Origin: Neobacillus sp. OS1-2
Lineage (GTDB): Bacteria > Bacillota > Bacilli > Bacillales > Cytobacillaceae
Assembly (NCBI RefSeq): GCF_030915505.1
Contig: NZ_CP133265.1
Coordinates: forward strand, 806,001-870,000
DNA length: 64,000 bases
Reading direction: 5' to 3'
Below are positions 34,728-44,080 of the stretch, piece after piece. Below the pieces are notes generated by a model, which ran no database searches, was not told the DNA's origin, and saw only the letters and a program-made list of their open reading frames with translations. The position numbers and the translations under genes are program-made. Each line of letters begins with the position of its first letter. The first letter of the stretch is position 1.

Positions 34728-35516
34728 TCAATTGCACCTGTTTTTCATCCACTTTGATAAATCCGTCACGACTTTTCTATTTATTGCCGGTGGGAAATAG
34801 TGAGTAAATTCATCAAAATACCAACAATCAACTGGTTTTCCCAGTGACCTAAGTCTCCTTTCAAGACGGTAGGCATGCTCTACGGATACATTATGATCCT
34901 TTACACCATGAATGATCAGGACTGGTGCTGCTAGTCTTTCTATATCGTATAAGGGTGTGCGCTCTTGATATCGTTCCGGAAATTTCGCGGGGGTACCGCC
35001 AATTACCCTTTTCATCATTTTGCGTAGATCTTCCCGCTCCTGATAGGTCAAGATCATATCACTCACCCCACCCCAGGTAACAACGGATGCCGCTTCCGGA
35101 AAGTAGATTCCAGTCATTAATGCCATCACACCACCACGTGAAAAGCCAAATATATGGATAGTTCGAACCCGCGATATAGATTTCAACAGCAAATAAGCTG
35201 AAAATGCATCCTCCCTGTCTTCACCGCCAAAATCCTCACTCCCCTCCCCGCCTTGATTTCCTCGATAAAAAGGAGCGAAGACGATAAAGCCCTCTGCCGC
35301 AAACTGGGCAATCCGGGCGGGACGTACTTTTCCAACATTTTTTATACCGCCTCGCAAATAGAGAAAGCCATCCAGCGGTTCAGCACCTTTTGGGGCCGCA
35401 AGCATCCCTTTTACCTTTAATCCATTTGAAAGATAGGTAATAACCGTTAACTCAACCTTAGGATTTGGTGATGGAAAGCGTATATATTCTAGGATTTTTC
35501 CATTATCGATGTACAT
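34728..35516 (-). CDS. ytmA: YtmA, S9-type alpha/beta hydrolase
   Basis: A 262-residue prolyl-oligopeptidase-type hydrolase domain. The nucleophile elbow is IHIFGFSRGGVMAL (GxSxGG), the acid is in VLIIHGVKDHNVSVEHA and the histidine in FDEFTHYFPPAI. No propeller domain and no signal peptide, so it is a cytoplasmic acyl-peptidase or esterase of unknown substrate. The neighbourhood ytmB-ytmA-ytlA is as in B. subtilis. AAGGAAG lies nine bases before the ATG. Confidence 0.82.
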   Translation of the reverse strand: MYIDNGKILEYIRFPSPNPKVELTVITYLSNGLKVKGMLAAPKGAEPLDGFLYLRGGIKNVGKVRPARIAQFAAEGFIVFAPFYRGNQGGEGSEDFGGEDREDAFSAYLLLKSISRVRTIHIFGFSRGGVMALMTGIYFPEAASVVTWGGVSDMILTYQEREDLRKMMKRVIGGTPAKFPERYQERTPLYDIERLAAPVLIIHGVKDHNVSVEHAYRLERRLRSLGKPVDCWYFDEFTHYFPPAINRKVVTDLSKWMKNRCN

Positions 35517-35634
35517 CTGCCATACTTCCTTTTAAAATTTTTTGTCATGGGTATTCACACATTTTTCCACTGTTCATACGATATCTTAGGCAATTAGCCC
35601 AGAATTCTTAACGGTATGTAAGGAGGTTTATTTT

Positions 35635-36651
35635 ATGAAAAAATCATTAAAGTTCAGTTTCTCCTTTCTTCTCATTGCTATCCTCATGTTTTCATTAGCC
35701 GCTTGTAATAATGATTCCAAACCGGAGACAAAGAAATTGAAAAAGGTTCGAATTGCAGAAGTAACCCGTTCCATTTTCTATGCTCCACAATATGTTGCCC
35801 TGGCAAAAGGTTTTTTCAAGGCTGAAGGGTTGGATGTTACTCTGACAACCACTCCTGGCGGCGATAAAACCATGACAGCCCTTATTTCGGGTGGTGCAGA
35901 TGTTGCCCTTGTTGGATCGGAAACATCGATTTATGTTTACGCCCAAGGCGCTAATGACCCGGTCATCAATTTTGCGCAGGTAACGCAGACCGACGGCACT
36001 TTCCTAGTTGCCAGAGATAAAATCGACAATTTCTCATGGGATTTACTAAAAGGGAAAACCTTCTTAGGCCAGCGTAAAGGCGGTATGCCACAAATGGTCG
36101 GTGAATTTGTTTTAAAGAAGCACGGTATTGATCCACACCAGGATTTAAATTTAATCCAAAATATTGACTTTGCGAACATTGCCAATGCCTTTGCCTCCGG
36201 GACGGGGGAATTTGTTCAATTATTTGAACCAACTGCAAGCATTTTTGAAAAAGAAGGAAAAGGCCATATTGTCGCTTCCTTCGGCAAAGAATCCGGTCAT
36301 GTTCCATATACCACCTTCATGTCAAAAGAAAGCTATATGAAAGAAAACAAAGCAACGATTGAAAAATTTACGCGAGCCGTTTACAAGGCCCAACAGTGGG
36401 TGGAATCCCATAGTGCCGAAGAGATTGCCAAAGCGGTTGAACCGTACTTCCCTGATACCGACCTTGCCATCATGACAACTGTTGTCGAGCGCTATAAGAG
36501 TCAAGGCTCATTTGCAACTGACCCGATATTGGATGAAGCGGAATGGAACAATCTGCAAAACATCATGAAGGAAGCGGGTGAACTTCCAAAAGAAGTCGAT
36601 CATAAAACGCTTGTAAATACACAAGTAGCTGAGAAAGTCATAAAAAAATAA
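35635..36651 (+). CDS. ytlA: ABC transporter substrate-binding lipoprotein YtlA
   Basis: A 338-residue NMT1/THI5-like (SsuA/TauA-type) solute-binding protein. The lipobox is LFSLAAC-type (MFSLAACNND), and the mature N-terminus VRIAEVTRSIFYAPQYVALAKGFFKAEGLDVTL is classic for the family, followed by GGDKTMTALISGGADVALVG. Relatives bind thiamine precursors, sulfonates or nitrate; the ligand here is not determinable. It starts an operon with the ATPase and permease; RBS AAGGAGG. Confidence 0.88.
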   Translation: MKKSLKFSFSFLLIAILMFSLAACNNDSKPETKKLKKVRIAEVTRSIFYAPQYVALAKGFFKAEGLDVTLTTTPGGDKTMTALISGGADVALVGSETSIYVYAQGANDPVINFAQVTQTDGTFLVARDKIDNFSWDLLKGKTFLGQRKGGMPQMVGEFVLKKHGIDPHQDLNLIQNIDFANIANAFASGTGEFVQLFEPTASIFEKEGKGHIVASFGKESGHVPYTTFMSKESYMKENKATIEKFTRAVYKAQQWVESHSAEEIAKAVEPYFPDTDLAIMTTVVERYKSQGSFATDPILDEAEWNNLQNIMKEAGELPKEVDHKTLVNTQVAEKVIKK

Positions 36652-36672
36652 TAGGAAAGGGAGGCCGTTATT

Positions 36673-37455
36673 ATGAGCTTTTTACACGTTCAAGATATCC
36701 ATCATACCTATTTCACCAAAGCCTCTGCCACCACGGCCCTCTCCGATATTACACTTACAGTTGAGGAGGGGGAATTTGTCTCCCTTCTCGGCCCAAGTGG
36801 CTGTGGTAAGACAACCCTGCTTTCCATCATTTCAAGTTTACTAAAACCAACCCAGGGAACTGTTTTGTTAGAAAACAAGCCGGTTTCTACAGCCAAAAAT
36901 GAAATTGGCTATATGCTGCAGCAGGATTATTTGTTTCCCTGGAAAACGATTGAGGAAAATATCCTAATGGGCCTGAAATTATCCAAGCAGCTAAACGAAA
37001 AAAACAAAACCGCGGCATTTAATCTACTAGACCAGATCGGCCTTGTCGGTGTGGAAAAACAACTGCCTAAGCAATTGTCAGGCGGAATGAGACAGCGCGT
37101 TGCCCTTGTAAGGACATTAGCAACAGAACCAAAACTGCTGATGCTTGATGAGCCCTTTTCCGCTCTCGATTATCAAACAAAGTTGAAATTAGAGGATTTA
37201 GTGTCGCAAACCTTAGATGAATTTGGGAAAACAGCGATTCTCGTAACACATGATATCGGTGAGGCTATTGCCATGAGTGATCGGGTCTATTTACTGTCGC
37301 CCAGTCCCGGGAGGATCCATAAAATTTTTGAAATGCCTGAGGAGCTAAGAAAGGTAACCCCTTTTGAAGCAAGAAATCATGAACTATATCCAAGTATCTT
37401 TCAAACCATATGGAAGGAGTTGGAGTCACTTGAGCCAGGAAAGGAAAAAACTTGA
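36673..37455 (+). CDS. ytlC: ABC transporter ATP-binding protein YtlC
   Basis: A 260-residue importer ATPase of the SsuB/TauB/ThiZ type. Walker A is [14 protein letters not shown], the Q-loop [11 protein letters not shown], the ABC signature [13 protein letters not shown], Walker [13 protein letters not shown] and the H-loop [10 protein letters not shown]. It lies 21 bases after ytlA with its own RBS (AAAGGGAGG) and overlaps the start of the permease gene. Confidence 0.93.
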   Translation: MSFLHVQDIHHTYFTKASATTALSDITLTVEEGEFVSLLGPSGCGKTTLLSIISSLLKPTQGTVLLENKPVSTAKNEIGYMLQQDYLFPWKTIEENILMGLKLSKQLNEKNKTAAFNLLDQIGLVGVEKQLPKQLSGGMRQRVALVRTLATEPKLLMLDEPFSALDYQTKLKLEDLVSQTLDEFGKTAILVTHDIGEAIAMSDRVYLLSPSPGRIHKIFEMPEELRKVTPFEARNHELYPSIFQTIWKELESLEPGKEKT

Positions 37456-38236
37456 ACTCCTCCATAAAAACTATATTCATTCGTTAAAAATTGAACGGAG
37501 GTGGGTTCGCTTTTATCAAGCTGTCATCTTTGTCGTCTTTTTTTCCAGTTGGGAGCTAGCAAGTGGGAAGCAATGGATTGACCCGCTGATTTTCAGTTCT
37601 CCGTCTAAAATATGGAACCTATTGATAACGAAAATTCAAGATGGGTCACTTTTAACCCATACAGGTGTAACCCTAACCGAAACAATTTTTGGTTTTATCC
37701 TGGGAACACTACTTGGTACCATTTTAGCTGCCATCCTTTGGTGGTCTCCGTTGGTTCAAAAAATTCTGGATCCCTATCTTGTTGTCCTTAATGCCATGCC
37801 GAAGGTGGCACTAGGACCAATTTTGATTGTTGCACTGAGTCCAGGCTACCCATCGATTATTGCCATGGGTGCGATAATCTCAGTCATCATTACCACAATT
37901 GTCGTTTATACCTCATTTAAAGAGGTGGATCCAAATTATTTAAAAGTACTGCGAACGTTTGGTGCAACACGGTTTCAATGTTTTAAAGAGGCGATTCTCC
38001 CGGCAAGTTTTCCAACGATTATTTCGACCTTGAAGGTAAATGTGGGCTTATCATGGGTCGGTGTCATTGTTGGTGAATTTCTGGTATCGTCACGCGGTCT
38101 TGGGTACATGATTATTTACGGTTTCCAAGTATTTAATTTTACCCTTGTTTTCTTATCGCTTTTAGTCATTGCTGTGATTGCAACGATTATGTACCAGCTC
38201 GTGGAACTTTTAGAGAAAAAACTCATTAAGGAATAG
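37430..38236 (+). CDS. ytlD: ABC transporter permease YtlD
   Basis: A 268-residue BPD-type inner-membrane permease (SsuC/TauC-like) with about six transmembrane helices. The EAA coupling loop is [26 protein letters not shown] prefer the TTG at 37430, behind AAGGAG/TTGGAG, which gives the usual family length; an ATG at 37364 in the same frame would extend it by 22 residues inside the ATPase gene. The gene overlaps ytlC by 26 bases, so they are translationally coupled. Confidence 0.85.
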   Translation: MSQERKKLELLHKNYIHSLKIERRWVRFYQAVIFVVFFSSWELASGKQWIDPLIFSSPSKIWNLLITKIQDGSLLTHTGVTLTETIFGFILGTLLGTILAAILWWSPLVQKILDPYLVVLNAMPKVALGPILIVALSPGYPSIIAMGAIISVIITTIVVYTSFKEVDPNYLKVLRTFGATRFQCFKEAILPASFPTIISTLKVNVGLSWVGVIVGEFLVSSRGLGYMIIYGFQVFNFTLVFLSLLVIAVIATIMYQLVELLEKKLIKE

Positions 38237-38257
38237 TGTTGACGGCTATTCCTTTTT
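38228..38257. terminator. bidirectional terminator between ytlD and ytkD
   Basis: GGAATAG (38230-38236) pairs with CTATTCC (38246-38252), followed by TTTTT. It includes the stop of both convergent genes. Confidence 0.8.
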
Positions 38258-38713
38258 GAGTATTTGCTTTATACATTCCTCAATCACTTCATCCTGCATG
38301 ATGAAGCTAAAATCATCCCGAAAACGCTGCTGCAAAATGTCCCCCTTGATTATAACAGGGCCATTTGTTTCAAAGTAAGAGTTCGTTTTCATTACACTTT
38401 CCACCCGCCCCCAAAAAACTGTCTTTACGAAAGGACCATTTGGGTCAGTAACCTTATACTCAGCAATAAATTGCAGACTGCCAAGAATTGCACCTGTTTC
38501 CTCTAGTGTCTCGCGTCTTGCTGCCTCCTCTAGCGTTTCCCCGAGTTCTACTTTACCACCAGGAAATTCAAGACCGCGTTGTTTATGATTCGTTAAAAAC
38601 CAGTCATCCTTATATTGGCAAATGATTAATACATGTTTGGCTTCCTGGTTGAAGGCACCTTGAGAAAAAGCTAATTCAACTTTATTTTCGTTTCGATCCA
38701 CAAATTGTTTCAT
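38246..38713 (-). CDS. ytkD: Nudix hydrolase YtkD (nucleoside triphosphate pyrophosphatase)
   Basis: A 155-residue Nudix protein with a complete Nudix box GGKVELGETLEEAARRETLEETGAI (catalytic Glu pair in REx2EE). B. subtilis YtkD removes oxidised or excess nucleoside triphosphates, including 8-oxo-dGTP, and is a MutT-like antimutator. The gene is convergent with ytlD as in B. subtilis. RBS AGAGGCGG. Confidence 0.88.
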   Translation of the reverse strand: MKQFVDRNENKVELAFSQGAFNQEAKHVLIICQYKDDWFLTNHKQRGLEFPGGKVELGETLEEAARRETLEETGAILGSLQFIAEYKVTDPNGPFVKTVFWGRVESVMKTNSYFETNGPVIIKGDILQQRFRDDFSFIMQDEVIEECIKQILKKE

Positions 38714-38754
38714 AAAAAAACCGCCTCTGTTTTTCTTTAATGGTATAATTATAA

Positions 38755-38790
38755 TAAAAAAAGGAAAATCCTAAAGAACCGGATTTCCCT
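38755..38790 (-). terminator. terminator after the 105-residue hypothetical gene
   Basis: GGAAATCC pairs with GGATTTTCC around a 9-base loop, followed by TTTTTTT on the minus strand. Confidence 0.8.
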
Positions 38791-38798
38791 GATTATTG

Positions 38799-39116
38799 TT
38801 ATTTCGGTAAGATATTCATGCTCTCAATATGACTTTTTGCCTCATCATCACCAAGCTTATGGAGCAAACCATACACTTGTTGAATTGTACTATCATAAGC
38901 ATCATTATCTTTATCGTGATGATATTCCAAAAACGGAACATGAGCACGAAAGAAATTTTTCCATTCAGTTGAATAGTTTTGGTCAAACAGCTCGCGTAAC
39001 TGAGTAATCTCTTCATCAGTAGCTTCGATTTTATAGCTCCATGTTGAACTTGTGGCATTACTTGTTATATGACCGGTTCCAACATCAATATAATAGGATT
39101 TCTTGTGTCCATCCAT
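38799..39116 (-). CDS. hypothetical 105-residue acidic protein
   Basis: A soluble protein beginning MDGHKKSYYIDVGTGHITSN with a conserved-looking middle ATDEEITQLRELFDQNYSTE and an acidic C-terminal half containing several His and Asp residues (FLEYHHDKDNDAYD). There is no signal peptide or membrane segment. The RBS is AAAGGGGATG and a terminator follows, so it is a convincing monocistronic gene. Similar proteins occur in other Bacillus as I recall, but with no function I can name. Confidence 0.65.
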   Translation of the reverse strand: MDGHKKSYYIDVGTGHITSNATSSTWSYKIEATDEEITQLRELFDQNYSTEWKNFFRAHVPFLEYHHDKDNDAYDSTIQQVYGLLHKLGDDEAKSHIESMNILPK

Positions 39117-39321
39117 TGCATCATCCCCTTTTACTCTTTAGTAATGTACAAATAGAAAAAATTTATTCTTTTTCAAATTTCGACTCATATTTTAGAAATG
39201 AATACGCTATAATAAACATACAATCAAAGAAACAGATTTTTCAGTCAATTTAAGAGGGATGATTTTATCCTTTTATGGGTATTCAATAAGGGAACAATAT
39301 ATTTAATATGGAGGTGTTGTA

Positions 39322-39579
39322 ATGAAAATAGTCGATGAATTATATCAGATGTACAGAAACAAGTTAACAGGGGATGAAGAGGATATTGACATGCTGACAT
39401 TTGCTTTTTTAGAAGAAATGTCACATGAGGACCTTCTTGCATTAATTCAAGAAATGGATAAACAAGAATTATACGATTTAATGGGACTGTACCTTATTGA
39501 AAGCCTGAAAGGTAAATTTGCTCAAGAAGAGTACGGACAGCATCGAACACATACTTACTATCCTAGAAATATTCATTGA
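39322..39579 (+). CDS. small acidic protein, DUF6154-like
   Basis: An 85-residue, helical, acidic protein: MKIVDELYQMYRNKLTGDEE, then FAFLEEMSHEDLLALIQEMD and LYDLMGLYLIESLKGKF. It resembles the Bacillus small-protein family I know as DUF6154; that assignment is from memory. RBS TGGAGGTG. A hairpin-prone repeat element and then a terminator follow it. Confidence 0.6.
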   Translation: MKIVDELYQMYRNKLTGDEEDIDMLTFAFLEEMSHEDLLALIQEMDKQELYDLMGLYLIESLKGKFAQEEYGQHRTHTYYPRNIH

Positions 39580-39594
39580 TTTTACATACTAAGA

Positions 39595-39741
39595 AAGGCG
39601 GAAGGCGCCCGTTTATCGGCGTATGGACTGGAGCGCTTCGACTGAGATAAAGGAAACACGGTGAGCTTCGCTGCCCGATGTTGACTTATCGTAGGGAGAA
39701 GAGCGAAGTACACTAGCCGATGACGCCTGAAGCTAGACAAT
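39595..39741. repeat. dispersed element, copy 2
   Basis: It shares two perfect 21-base blocks with the copy at 62515-62664 (39640-39660 and 39677-39697), and ends in GAAGCTAGACAA. It has the same kind of termini (GCGGAAGGCGCC start) as the leuS-leader copy. It lies between two plus-strand small genes. Confidence 0.85.
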
Positions 39742-39775
39742 TTCCAAAGACATAACCGAGAAACTTTATCTACCC

Positions 39776-39801
39776 GGAAGCTGTTAAGGCTTCCTTTTTT
39801 G
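39776..39801 (+). terminator. terminator upstream of ytzI
   Basis: GGAAGC pairs with GCTTCC, followed by TTTTTTG. It ends the transcript carrying the DUF6154-like gene and the repeat element. Confidence 0.75.
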
Positions 39802-39853
39802 CGCCAATTTTTCAATTTCCATGATACAATGGAATAAAGGGGGGAAAATGAAT

Positions 39854-40030
39854 ATGTATGTTGTCATGGTAGTAGGTATTATTATTGTTATTATCGTTCT
39901 CCTTCTCGCAGTCATTACCACATCGAAAGCATACGATTATAAACATAGCGTGGATCCTTTAGAAGGTAATCCATATTTAACTCAGGACAACGAACAACAG
40001 AAATCTGACCAAAACCAAAAGAATGGCTAA
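39854..40030 (+). CDS. ytzI: YtzI-like small single-pass membrane protein
   Basis: A 58-residue protein with one N-terminal transmembrane helix (MYVVMVVGIIIVIIVLLLAV) and a hydrophilic tail, TTSKAYDYKHSVDPLEGNPY. Position before luxS and architecture suggest B. subtilis YtzI, of unknown function. I chose the ATG at 39854 because the RBS GGGGGG ends nine bases before; the ATG at 39848 would be only three bases away. A strong terminator follows. Confidence 0.65.
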   Translation: MYVVMVVGIIIVIIVLLLAVITTSKAYDYKHSVDPLEGNPYLTQDNEQQKSDQNQKNG

Positions 40031-40068
40031 AAAAAATCCTATTCGAGATGAATAGGATTTTTTTTAGT
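40030..40068. terminator. bidirectional terminator between ytzI and luxS
   Basis: AAAATCCTATTC pairs with GAATAGGATTTT, flanked by A and T runs. Confidence 0.9.
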
Positions 40069-40132
40069 ACATAAAACAAAACATTGGACTTTGCTAACTG
40101 TCTAGTTACAGAACCAAGAGGCTTCCGCTTTC

Positions 40133-40606
40133 CTATGCAAAAACTTGCTTTAAATCCTCTTTACTTTGCTCAAGCCAGAATCGCATTAATCGCTTAGCCC
40201 CTTCTAAATCATGGAGCTTTGCCTGACCGCATTGTCTTTCATTCGCAGCAGGGATCTCGACTATCTCAACCGCATCCCTCATGGTATCTTCAAGAAGATC
40301 AATTATTTCCGCTACGGTTGGTTCGCCGCTAACAACTAAATAGTAGCCAGTTTGGCAGCCCATTGGCGAAATATCAATAATGTCAAAGTGGTCATATTTT
40401 TCCGAATGCTTGCGAATATTGAAGGCTAACAAATGTTCAAGCGTATGAATTACATCAGGCTTCATCGCCTGCTTATTAGGCTGGCAAAAACGAATATCAT
40501 ATTTATTAACAATACCGTCACTCCCTACCTTGTGTACACCGCAGTGTCTTACATATGGAGCCTTAACGGCATTATGATCTAAATCAAAACTTTCAACTGA
40601 AGGCAT
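40133..40606 (-). CDS. luxS: S-ribosylhomocysteine lyase LuxS
   Basis: A 157-residue metalloenzyme that cleaves S-ribosylhomocysteine to homocysteine and DPD (precursor of AI-2) in the activated methyl cycle. The HTLEH motif with the C-terminal cysteine region (ECG-like [18 protein letters not shown]) supplies the Fe2+ ligands; [11 protein letters not shown] and GCQTGYYLV complete the site. The conserved [14 protein letters not shown] start and AGAGGAG fix translation at 40606, not at the in-frame GTG 40615. Confidence 0.96.
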   Translation of the reverse strand: MPSVESFDLDHNAVKAPYVRHCGVHKVGSDGIVNKYDIRFCQPNKQAMKPDVIHTLEHLLAFNIRKHSEKYDHFDIIDISPMGCQTGYYLVVSGEPTVAEIIDLLEDTMRDAVEIVEIPAANERQCGQAKLHDLEGAKRLMRFWLEQSKEDLKQVFA

Positions 40607-40738
40607 CACTATCACTCCTCTTCTTATCTATCTACCATCATACAATAAATCCCGACTTTTTTCATCCATTTAGTTATATTTAACAATTTAGACGAAAAAT
40701 TAAATTTATGTTATGTTGATATGTAAGGAGCGATGATG

Positions 40739-40966
40739 ATGTTGAAAAAGATCTTTCTAGCGATTATTCGTTTTTATCAAGTGGCCATTTCACCCTTAAA
40801 ACCACCCACCTGCCGATTTTATCCCACATGTTCGCATTATGGCTTTGAAGCGGTCCAACGCTTTGGTGCTGTAAAAGGCGGCTGGCTCGCCATAAAACGG
40901 ATTTTAAAGTGTCATCCCTTTCATCCCGGCGGTTTTGACCCTGTTCCGGAAAAAAAGAAGGATTAA
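40739..40966 (+). CDS. yidD: membrane protein insertion efficiency factor YidD (YtjA)
   Basis: A 75-residue YidD-family protein that assists YidC/Sec membrane insertion. The cysteine motif [16 protein letters not shown] and the C-terminal [10 protein letters not shown] are diagnostic; the N-terminus is amphipathic. AAGGAG lies eight bases before the ATG at 40739; two upstream in-frame ATGs (40733, 40736) are too close. Its stop overlaps the stop of the convergent carbonic anhydrase gene. Confidence 0.9.
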   Translation: MLKKIFLAIIRFYQVAISPLKPPTCRFYPTCSHYGFEAVQRFGAVKGGWLAIKRILKCHPFHPGGFDPVPEKKKD

Positions 40967-41526
40967 TCTTGATATCCATCTACAACTAAGTCAAGTTTTC
41001 CAGTCTTCGGATCGATAACCAATCCATGAACAGGAACACCCGAAGGCAATAGTGGGTGATTTTTAATCATATCTACACTATGTGCGACACTCTCAGTCAC
41101 ATTTTCAAATCCTTGAAGCCACTGTTTAATGTCGATGCCGGAATAGGAGAGATTGGCAAACGTTTCATCAGTAATCCCCCGCGCTTTCATACTCTCAATT
41201 ACTGGTTCTGGCTTCATACCGCTCATGCCGCAATCATGGTGGCCAATGACCAAAACTTCCTGTGCCTGCAATTGATATACCGCAACCAGAATACTTCTCA
41301 TCACACTTCCAAAAGGATGTGAAACAAGTGCACCGGCATCCTTAATAAGCTTAGCATCCCCGTTTCCCAAGTTTAAGGCTTTCGGTAATAATTCTAATAA
41401 TCGTGTATCCATGCATGTAAGAATGACCATTTTCTTATTCGGGTATTTCGTTGTTTCGTATTTCTTATATTCGTGATTATCTACAAATTTCTGGTTGTGG
41501 TCCAACATATCATTCAATATTGTCAT
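40963..41526 (-). CDS. ytiB: beta-class carbonic anhydrase
   Basis: A 187-residue zinc enzyme interconverting CO2 and bicarbonate. The ligand motifs are CMDTRL (Cys and the Asp-Arg dyad) and IGHHDCGM (His and Cys), and DAGALVSHP is also conserved. It is of the short bacterial/plant type without a signal peptide and corresponds to B. subtilis YtiB in location. RBS AAAGGTGGG. It converges on yidD with a four-base overlap of stops. Confidence 0.88.
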   Translation of the reverse strand: MTILNDMLDHNQKFVDNHEYKKYETTKYPNKKMVILTCMDTRLLELLPKALNLGNGDAKLIKDAGALVSHPFGSVMRSILVAVYQLQAQEVLVIGHHDCGMSGMKPEPVIESMKARGITDETFANLSYSGIDIKQWLQGFENVTESVAHSVDMIKNHPLLPSGVPVHGLVIDPKTGKLDLVVDGYQD

Positions 41527-41623
41527 ACTAATCCCACCTTTCTATTTAAGCATACATAATATGCCATGGCTGAAACAAATATTATACTTGCAATTAGGCT
41601 TTTTTTTTGTAAGATACATATGG

Positions 41624-41644
41624 AAATCGGAATCGTTCCGTATT
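41624..41644 (+). promoter_or_regulatory. Zur-like box, distal
   Basis: AAATCGGAATCGTTCCG has a CGGAA-TCG-TTCCG palindromic core and agrees with the B. subtilis Zur consensus at about 16 of 21 positions by my alignment. Confidence 0.5.
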
Positions 41645-41687
41645 ATGCACTTATTTCTTTTCTGTTAATTAAAAATTTTTCGAATAT

Positions 41688-41708
41688 AAATCGTAATAAA
41701 TCCGATTT
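41688..41708 (+). promoter_or_regulatory. Zur-like box, proximal
   Basis: AAATCGTAAT at the left and CCGATTT at the right give a close match to the 21-base Zur consensus AAATCGTAATNATTACGATTT written in halves. It ends 22 bases before the znuA ATG, over the expected promoter. Confidence 0.65.
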
Positions 41709-41730
41709 AATATTATTTTAAGGAGTTCTT

Positions 41731-42660
41731 ATGAAAAAAATCATCCTTATTCTTTCTGTTCTGTTACCATTGGGTCTTATTCTATCCGCTTGTTCGAATG
41801 ATAAAGAGCCGACAAAAAAGAAAGATCAATTAACTGTTTATACCACCGTATTCCCGCTTCAATATTTTACAGAACGAATTGGCGGAAAATATGTAGATGT
41901 AAAAACCATCTATCCTCCAGGTGCTGATGAACACACATTTGAACCATCGCAAAAGGATATGATGAATTTAGCTGATTCAGACTTATTTTTCTACATAGGG
42001 CTCGGACTTGAAGGGTTTGTTGAAAAGGCAAAGGGTACATTAAAAAATGAAGATGTGACATTAGTACCCACAGCCGACCAACTGCAATTGCCGAAAGAGA
42101 CTCATTCTGATGTGGAAGATACCCATGACCACGGTGATACCAACCCACACGTATGGCTTGATCCCGTTTATTCAAAAGAAATGGCTGCGGTCATTCGAGA
42201 TGCCTTAGAAAAAAAGCTGCCGCAAAACAAAGATTTCTTCAATGAAAATTATCATAAGCTAGCAGAAGAATTAGATGAATTAAATAACGAATTCGAGCAA
42301 ACCATTTCAACTTCTAAGCATAAAAAGATGATTGTCACCCACGCTGCCTTCGGCTATTGGGAAACTCGTTATCATATTGATCAAATCAGTATTTCAGGGC
42401 TTTCAACAACAAATGAACCGACACAAAAGGAACTTGAAAAAATAATCTCGCTTGCCGACCATGACGGCTTACACTATATTTTGTTTGAAGAGAATGTTAA
42501 GTCAAAGCTAGGCAAAGTCGTCCAAAAAGAAATCGGTGCACGGGCATTGCCGATCCACAATTTATCTGTCTTATCAAAAGACAATATCAAAAATAAAGAA
42601 ACCTACTTTTCATTAATGAAGAAAAATCTGGAGTCATTAAAAACAGCGTTAAATAATTAA
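41731..42660 (+). CDS. znuA: zinc-type ABC transporter substrate-binding lipoprotein
   Basis: A 309-residue cluster 9 (ZnuA/TroA/AdcA) solute-binding protein. It has a lipobox LILSACSN, the family start LTVYTTVFPLQYFTERIGG, metal histidines in PPGADEHTFEPS, DTNPHVWLDP and VTHAAFGYW, and a short His-rich loop (HSDVEDTHDHGDTNPH) typical of zinc-binding members. RBS AAGGAG. Two Zur-like boxes upstream indicate zinc-starvation induction. No permease or ATPase gene is adjacent, so it is an orphan binding protein that must work with a transporter encoded elsewhere. Confidence 0.87.
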   Translation: MKKIILILSVLLPLGLILSACSNDKEPTKKKDQLTVYTTVFPLQYFTERIGGKYVDVKTIYPPGADEHTFEPSQKDMMNLADSDLFFYIGLGLEGFVEKAKGTLKNEDVTLVPTADQLQLPKETHSDVEDTHDHGDTNPHVWLDPVYSKEMAAVIRDALEKKLPQNKDFFNENYHKLAEELDELNNEFEQTISTSKHKKMIVTHAAFGYWETRYHIDQISISGLSTTNEPTQKELEKIISLADHDGLHYILFEENVKSKLGKVVQKEIGARALPIHNLSVLSKDNIKNKETYFSLMKKNLESLKTALNN

Positions 42661-42771
42661 TGGGTTCATTTCCAATTTCCGACCCATTTTCCTGCTACTT
42701 TGGGGGATACCGTTTTCTTTAATTTCACATGCTATTATTGTATTACCGACATACTTTAAGGAGTGATACGA

Positions 42772-42933
42772 ATGGCTAAGGATGTTTTGTGTGAAGTAAA
42801 TAACTGCACGTTTTGGGCAAATGGAAATAAATGCAGTGCCGACCGCATTTACGTTGTCAGTCATACGGGTGATACAGCAGGCAATAGTAAAGAAACCGAT
42901 TGTCAAACCTTTGAAGCAAGTACATTATCGTGA
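42772..42933 (+). CDS. DUF1540-family Cys-rich mini-protein
   Basis: A 53-residue ORF: MAKDVLCEVNNCTFWANGNK, then CSADRIYV and ETDCQTFEAS. The four cysteines (7, 12, 21, 44) follow the DUF1540 pattern CxxxxC-x8-C...C, likely a metal-binding knuckle. AAGGAG lies ten bases upstream, and a terminator follows directly. It lies 111 bases after znuA on the same strand. Function unknown; a link to metal homeostasis is inference from cysteines and neighbour. Confidence 0.8.
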   Translation: MAKDVLCEVNNCTFWANGNKCSADRIYVVSHTGDTAGNSKETDCQTFEASTLS

Positions 42934-42940
42934 AATTATT

Positions 42941-42969
42941 ACCAGGCAAACTACTTTGCCTGGTTTTTT
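42941..42969 (+). terminator. terminator after the DUF1540 gene
   Basis: ACCAGGCAAA (42941-42950) pairs with TTTGCCTGGT (42955-42964), followed by TTTTTA. Confidence 0.85.
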
Positions 42970-44080
42970 ACTGTGGAAAAGAAAACAATTTTTTTGCTAA
43001 TAAGACTTCCAGAAGCCTGTTTTCATTTATTTCATACCCGATACCCGGGCTCTCCGGTACTGTAATAAACCCATTTTCCACAGTAACTTCAGGTGTGATA
43101 ATATCCTCGTCCCAAAACCGGCTTGATGCGGATATATCCCCTGGAATGGAAAAGCCAGGGAGGGAAGCTAGTGCAATATTATGGGCACGGGAAATTCCGA
43201 ACTCAATCATTCCACCGCACCAAACCGGAATTCCTCTTTCAAAACAATAATCATGAATTCGCTTCGCTTCATAAAGTCCACCAACGCGGCCCACTTTAAT
43301 ATTGATTACCTTACAGCTCCCAAATTCTATCGCTTTACGTGCATCGTCAAAGGTGACAATGCTTTCATCCAAACAAATAGGTGTCCGAATTTCTTTTTGC
43401 AACTGAGCATGTTCGATAATATCATCGTGTGCCAGGGGCTGCTCAATCATCATTAAGTTAAAATCGTCTAATGCTTTTAAGCGATCGATATCCTGTAGCG
43501 AATAGGAGGAATTGGCATCTGCCATGATGGACAGGTCTGGGTAGTGGTGACGGATTTCTGAAAGAAAAGCGTAATCCTGTTTGGGATTTATTTTTACTTT
43601 AATCCGCTGATAACCTTGGTCAAGGTATTGCTCAATTTGCTGTAATGCTTTTACGGTCGAGTCCGTTGCCACCACCACACCAGAAGCAATAAGGGGGCGT
43701 GTGCCGCAGATTACTTTTGAGAGCGGCTCTAATTTAGACTTCGCATATAAATCCCACAGGGCTGTTTCTAAGGCTGCTTTAGCCATATTGTTTCTTCTGA
43801 TTCTGCTAAAAAGATGGGAGGCCTCCTTAGGGTGTTGGATTGGATGTTTTTGCAGTAATGGAATCAACATATCCGTTAACATATGTAAACTGGTTGCAAC
43901 CGTTTCTTCGGTATACCACGGCGTAGAAAAAGCAACTCCTTCCCCATACCCTGTCAGACCATCTTTGCTGGTAACCTTTACGATAATTCCTTCACGGTCA
44001 TTCACCGCACCTAAATGCGTCAGAAACGGAGACCTTAATGGCATTTGAATCACAAAGAGCTCAATCGAGGCTATTTTCAT
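42968..44080 (-). CDS. menC: o-succinylbenzoate synthase MenC
   Basis: A 370-residue enolase-superfamily enzyme that dehydrates SHCHC to o-succinylbenzoate in menaquinone synthesis. The catalytic lysine pair and metal ligands are visible: IKVKINPKQD (Lys), SIMADANSSYS (Asp), MMIEQPLAHDD (Glu), CLDESIVT (Asp/Glu) and VINIKVGRVGG (Lys). It is the MenC/NAAAR-like Gram-positive form. The start overlaps the menE stop by 20 bases, and it is the last gene of the minus-strand men cluster. Confidence 0.93.
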   Translation of the reverse strand: MKIASIELFVIQMPLRSPFLTHLGAVNDREGIIVKVTSKDGLTGYGEGVAFSTPWYTEETVATSLHMLTDMLIPLLQKHPIQHPKEASHLFSRIRRNNMAKAALETALWDLYAKSKLEPLSKVICGTRPLIASGVVVATDSTVKALQQIEQYLDQGYQRIKVKINPKQDYAFLSEIRHHYPDLSIMADANSSYSLQDIDRLKALDDFNLMMIEQPLAHDDIIEHAQLQKEIRTPICLDESIVTFDDARKAIEFGSCKVINIKVGRVGGLYEAKRIHDYCFERGIPVWCGGMIEFGISRAHNIALASLPGFSIPGDISASSRFWDEDIITPEVTVENGFITVPESPGIGYEINENRLLEVLLAKKLFSFPQ

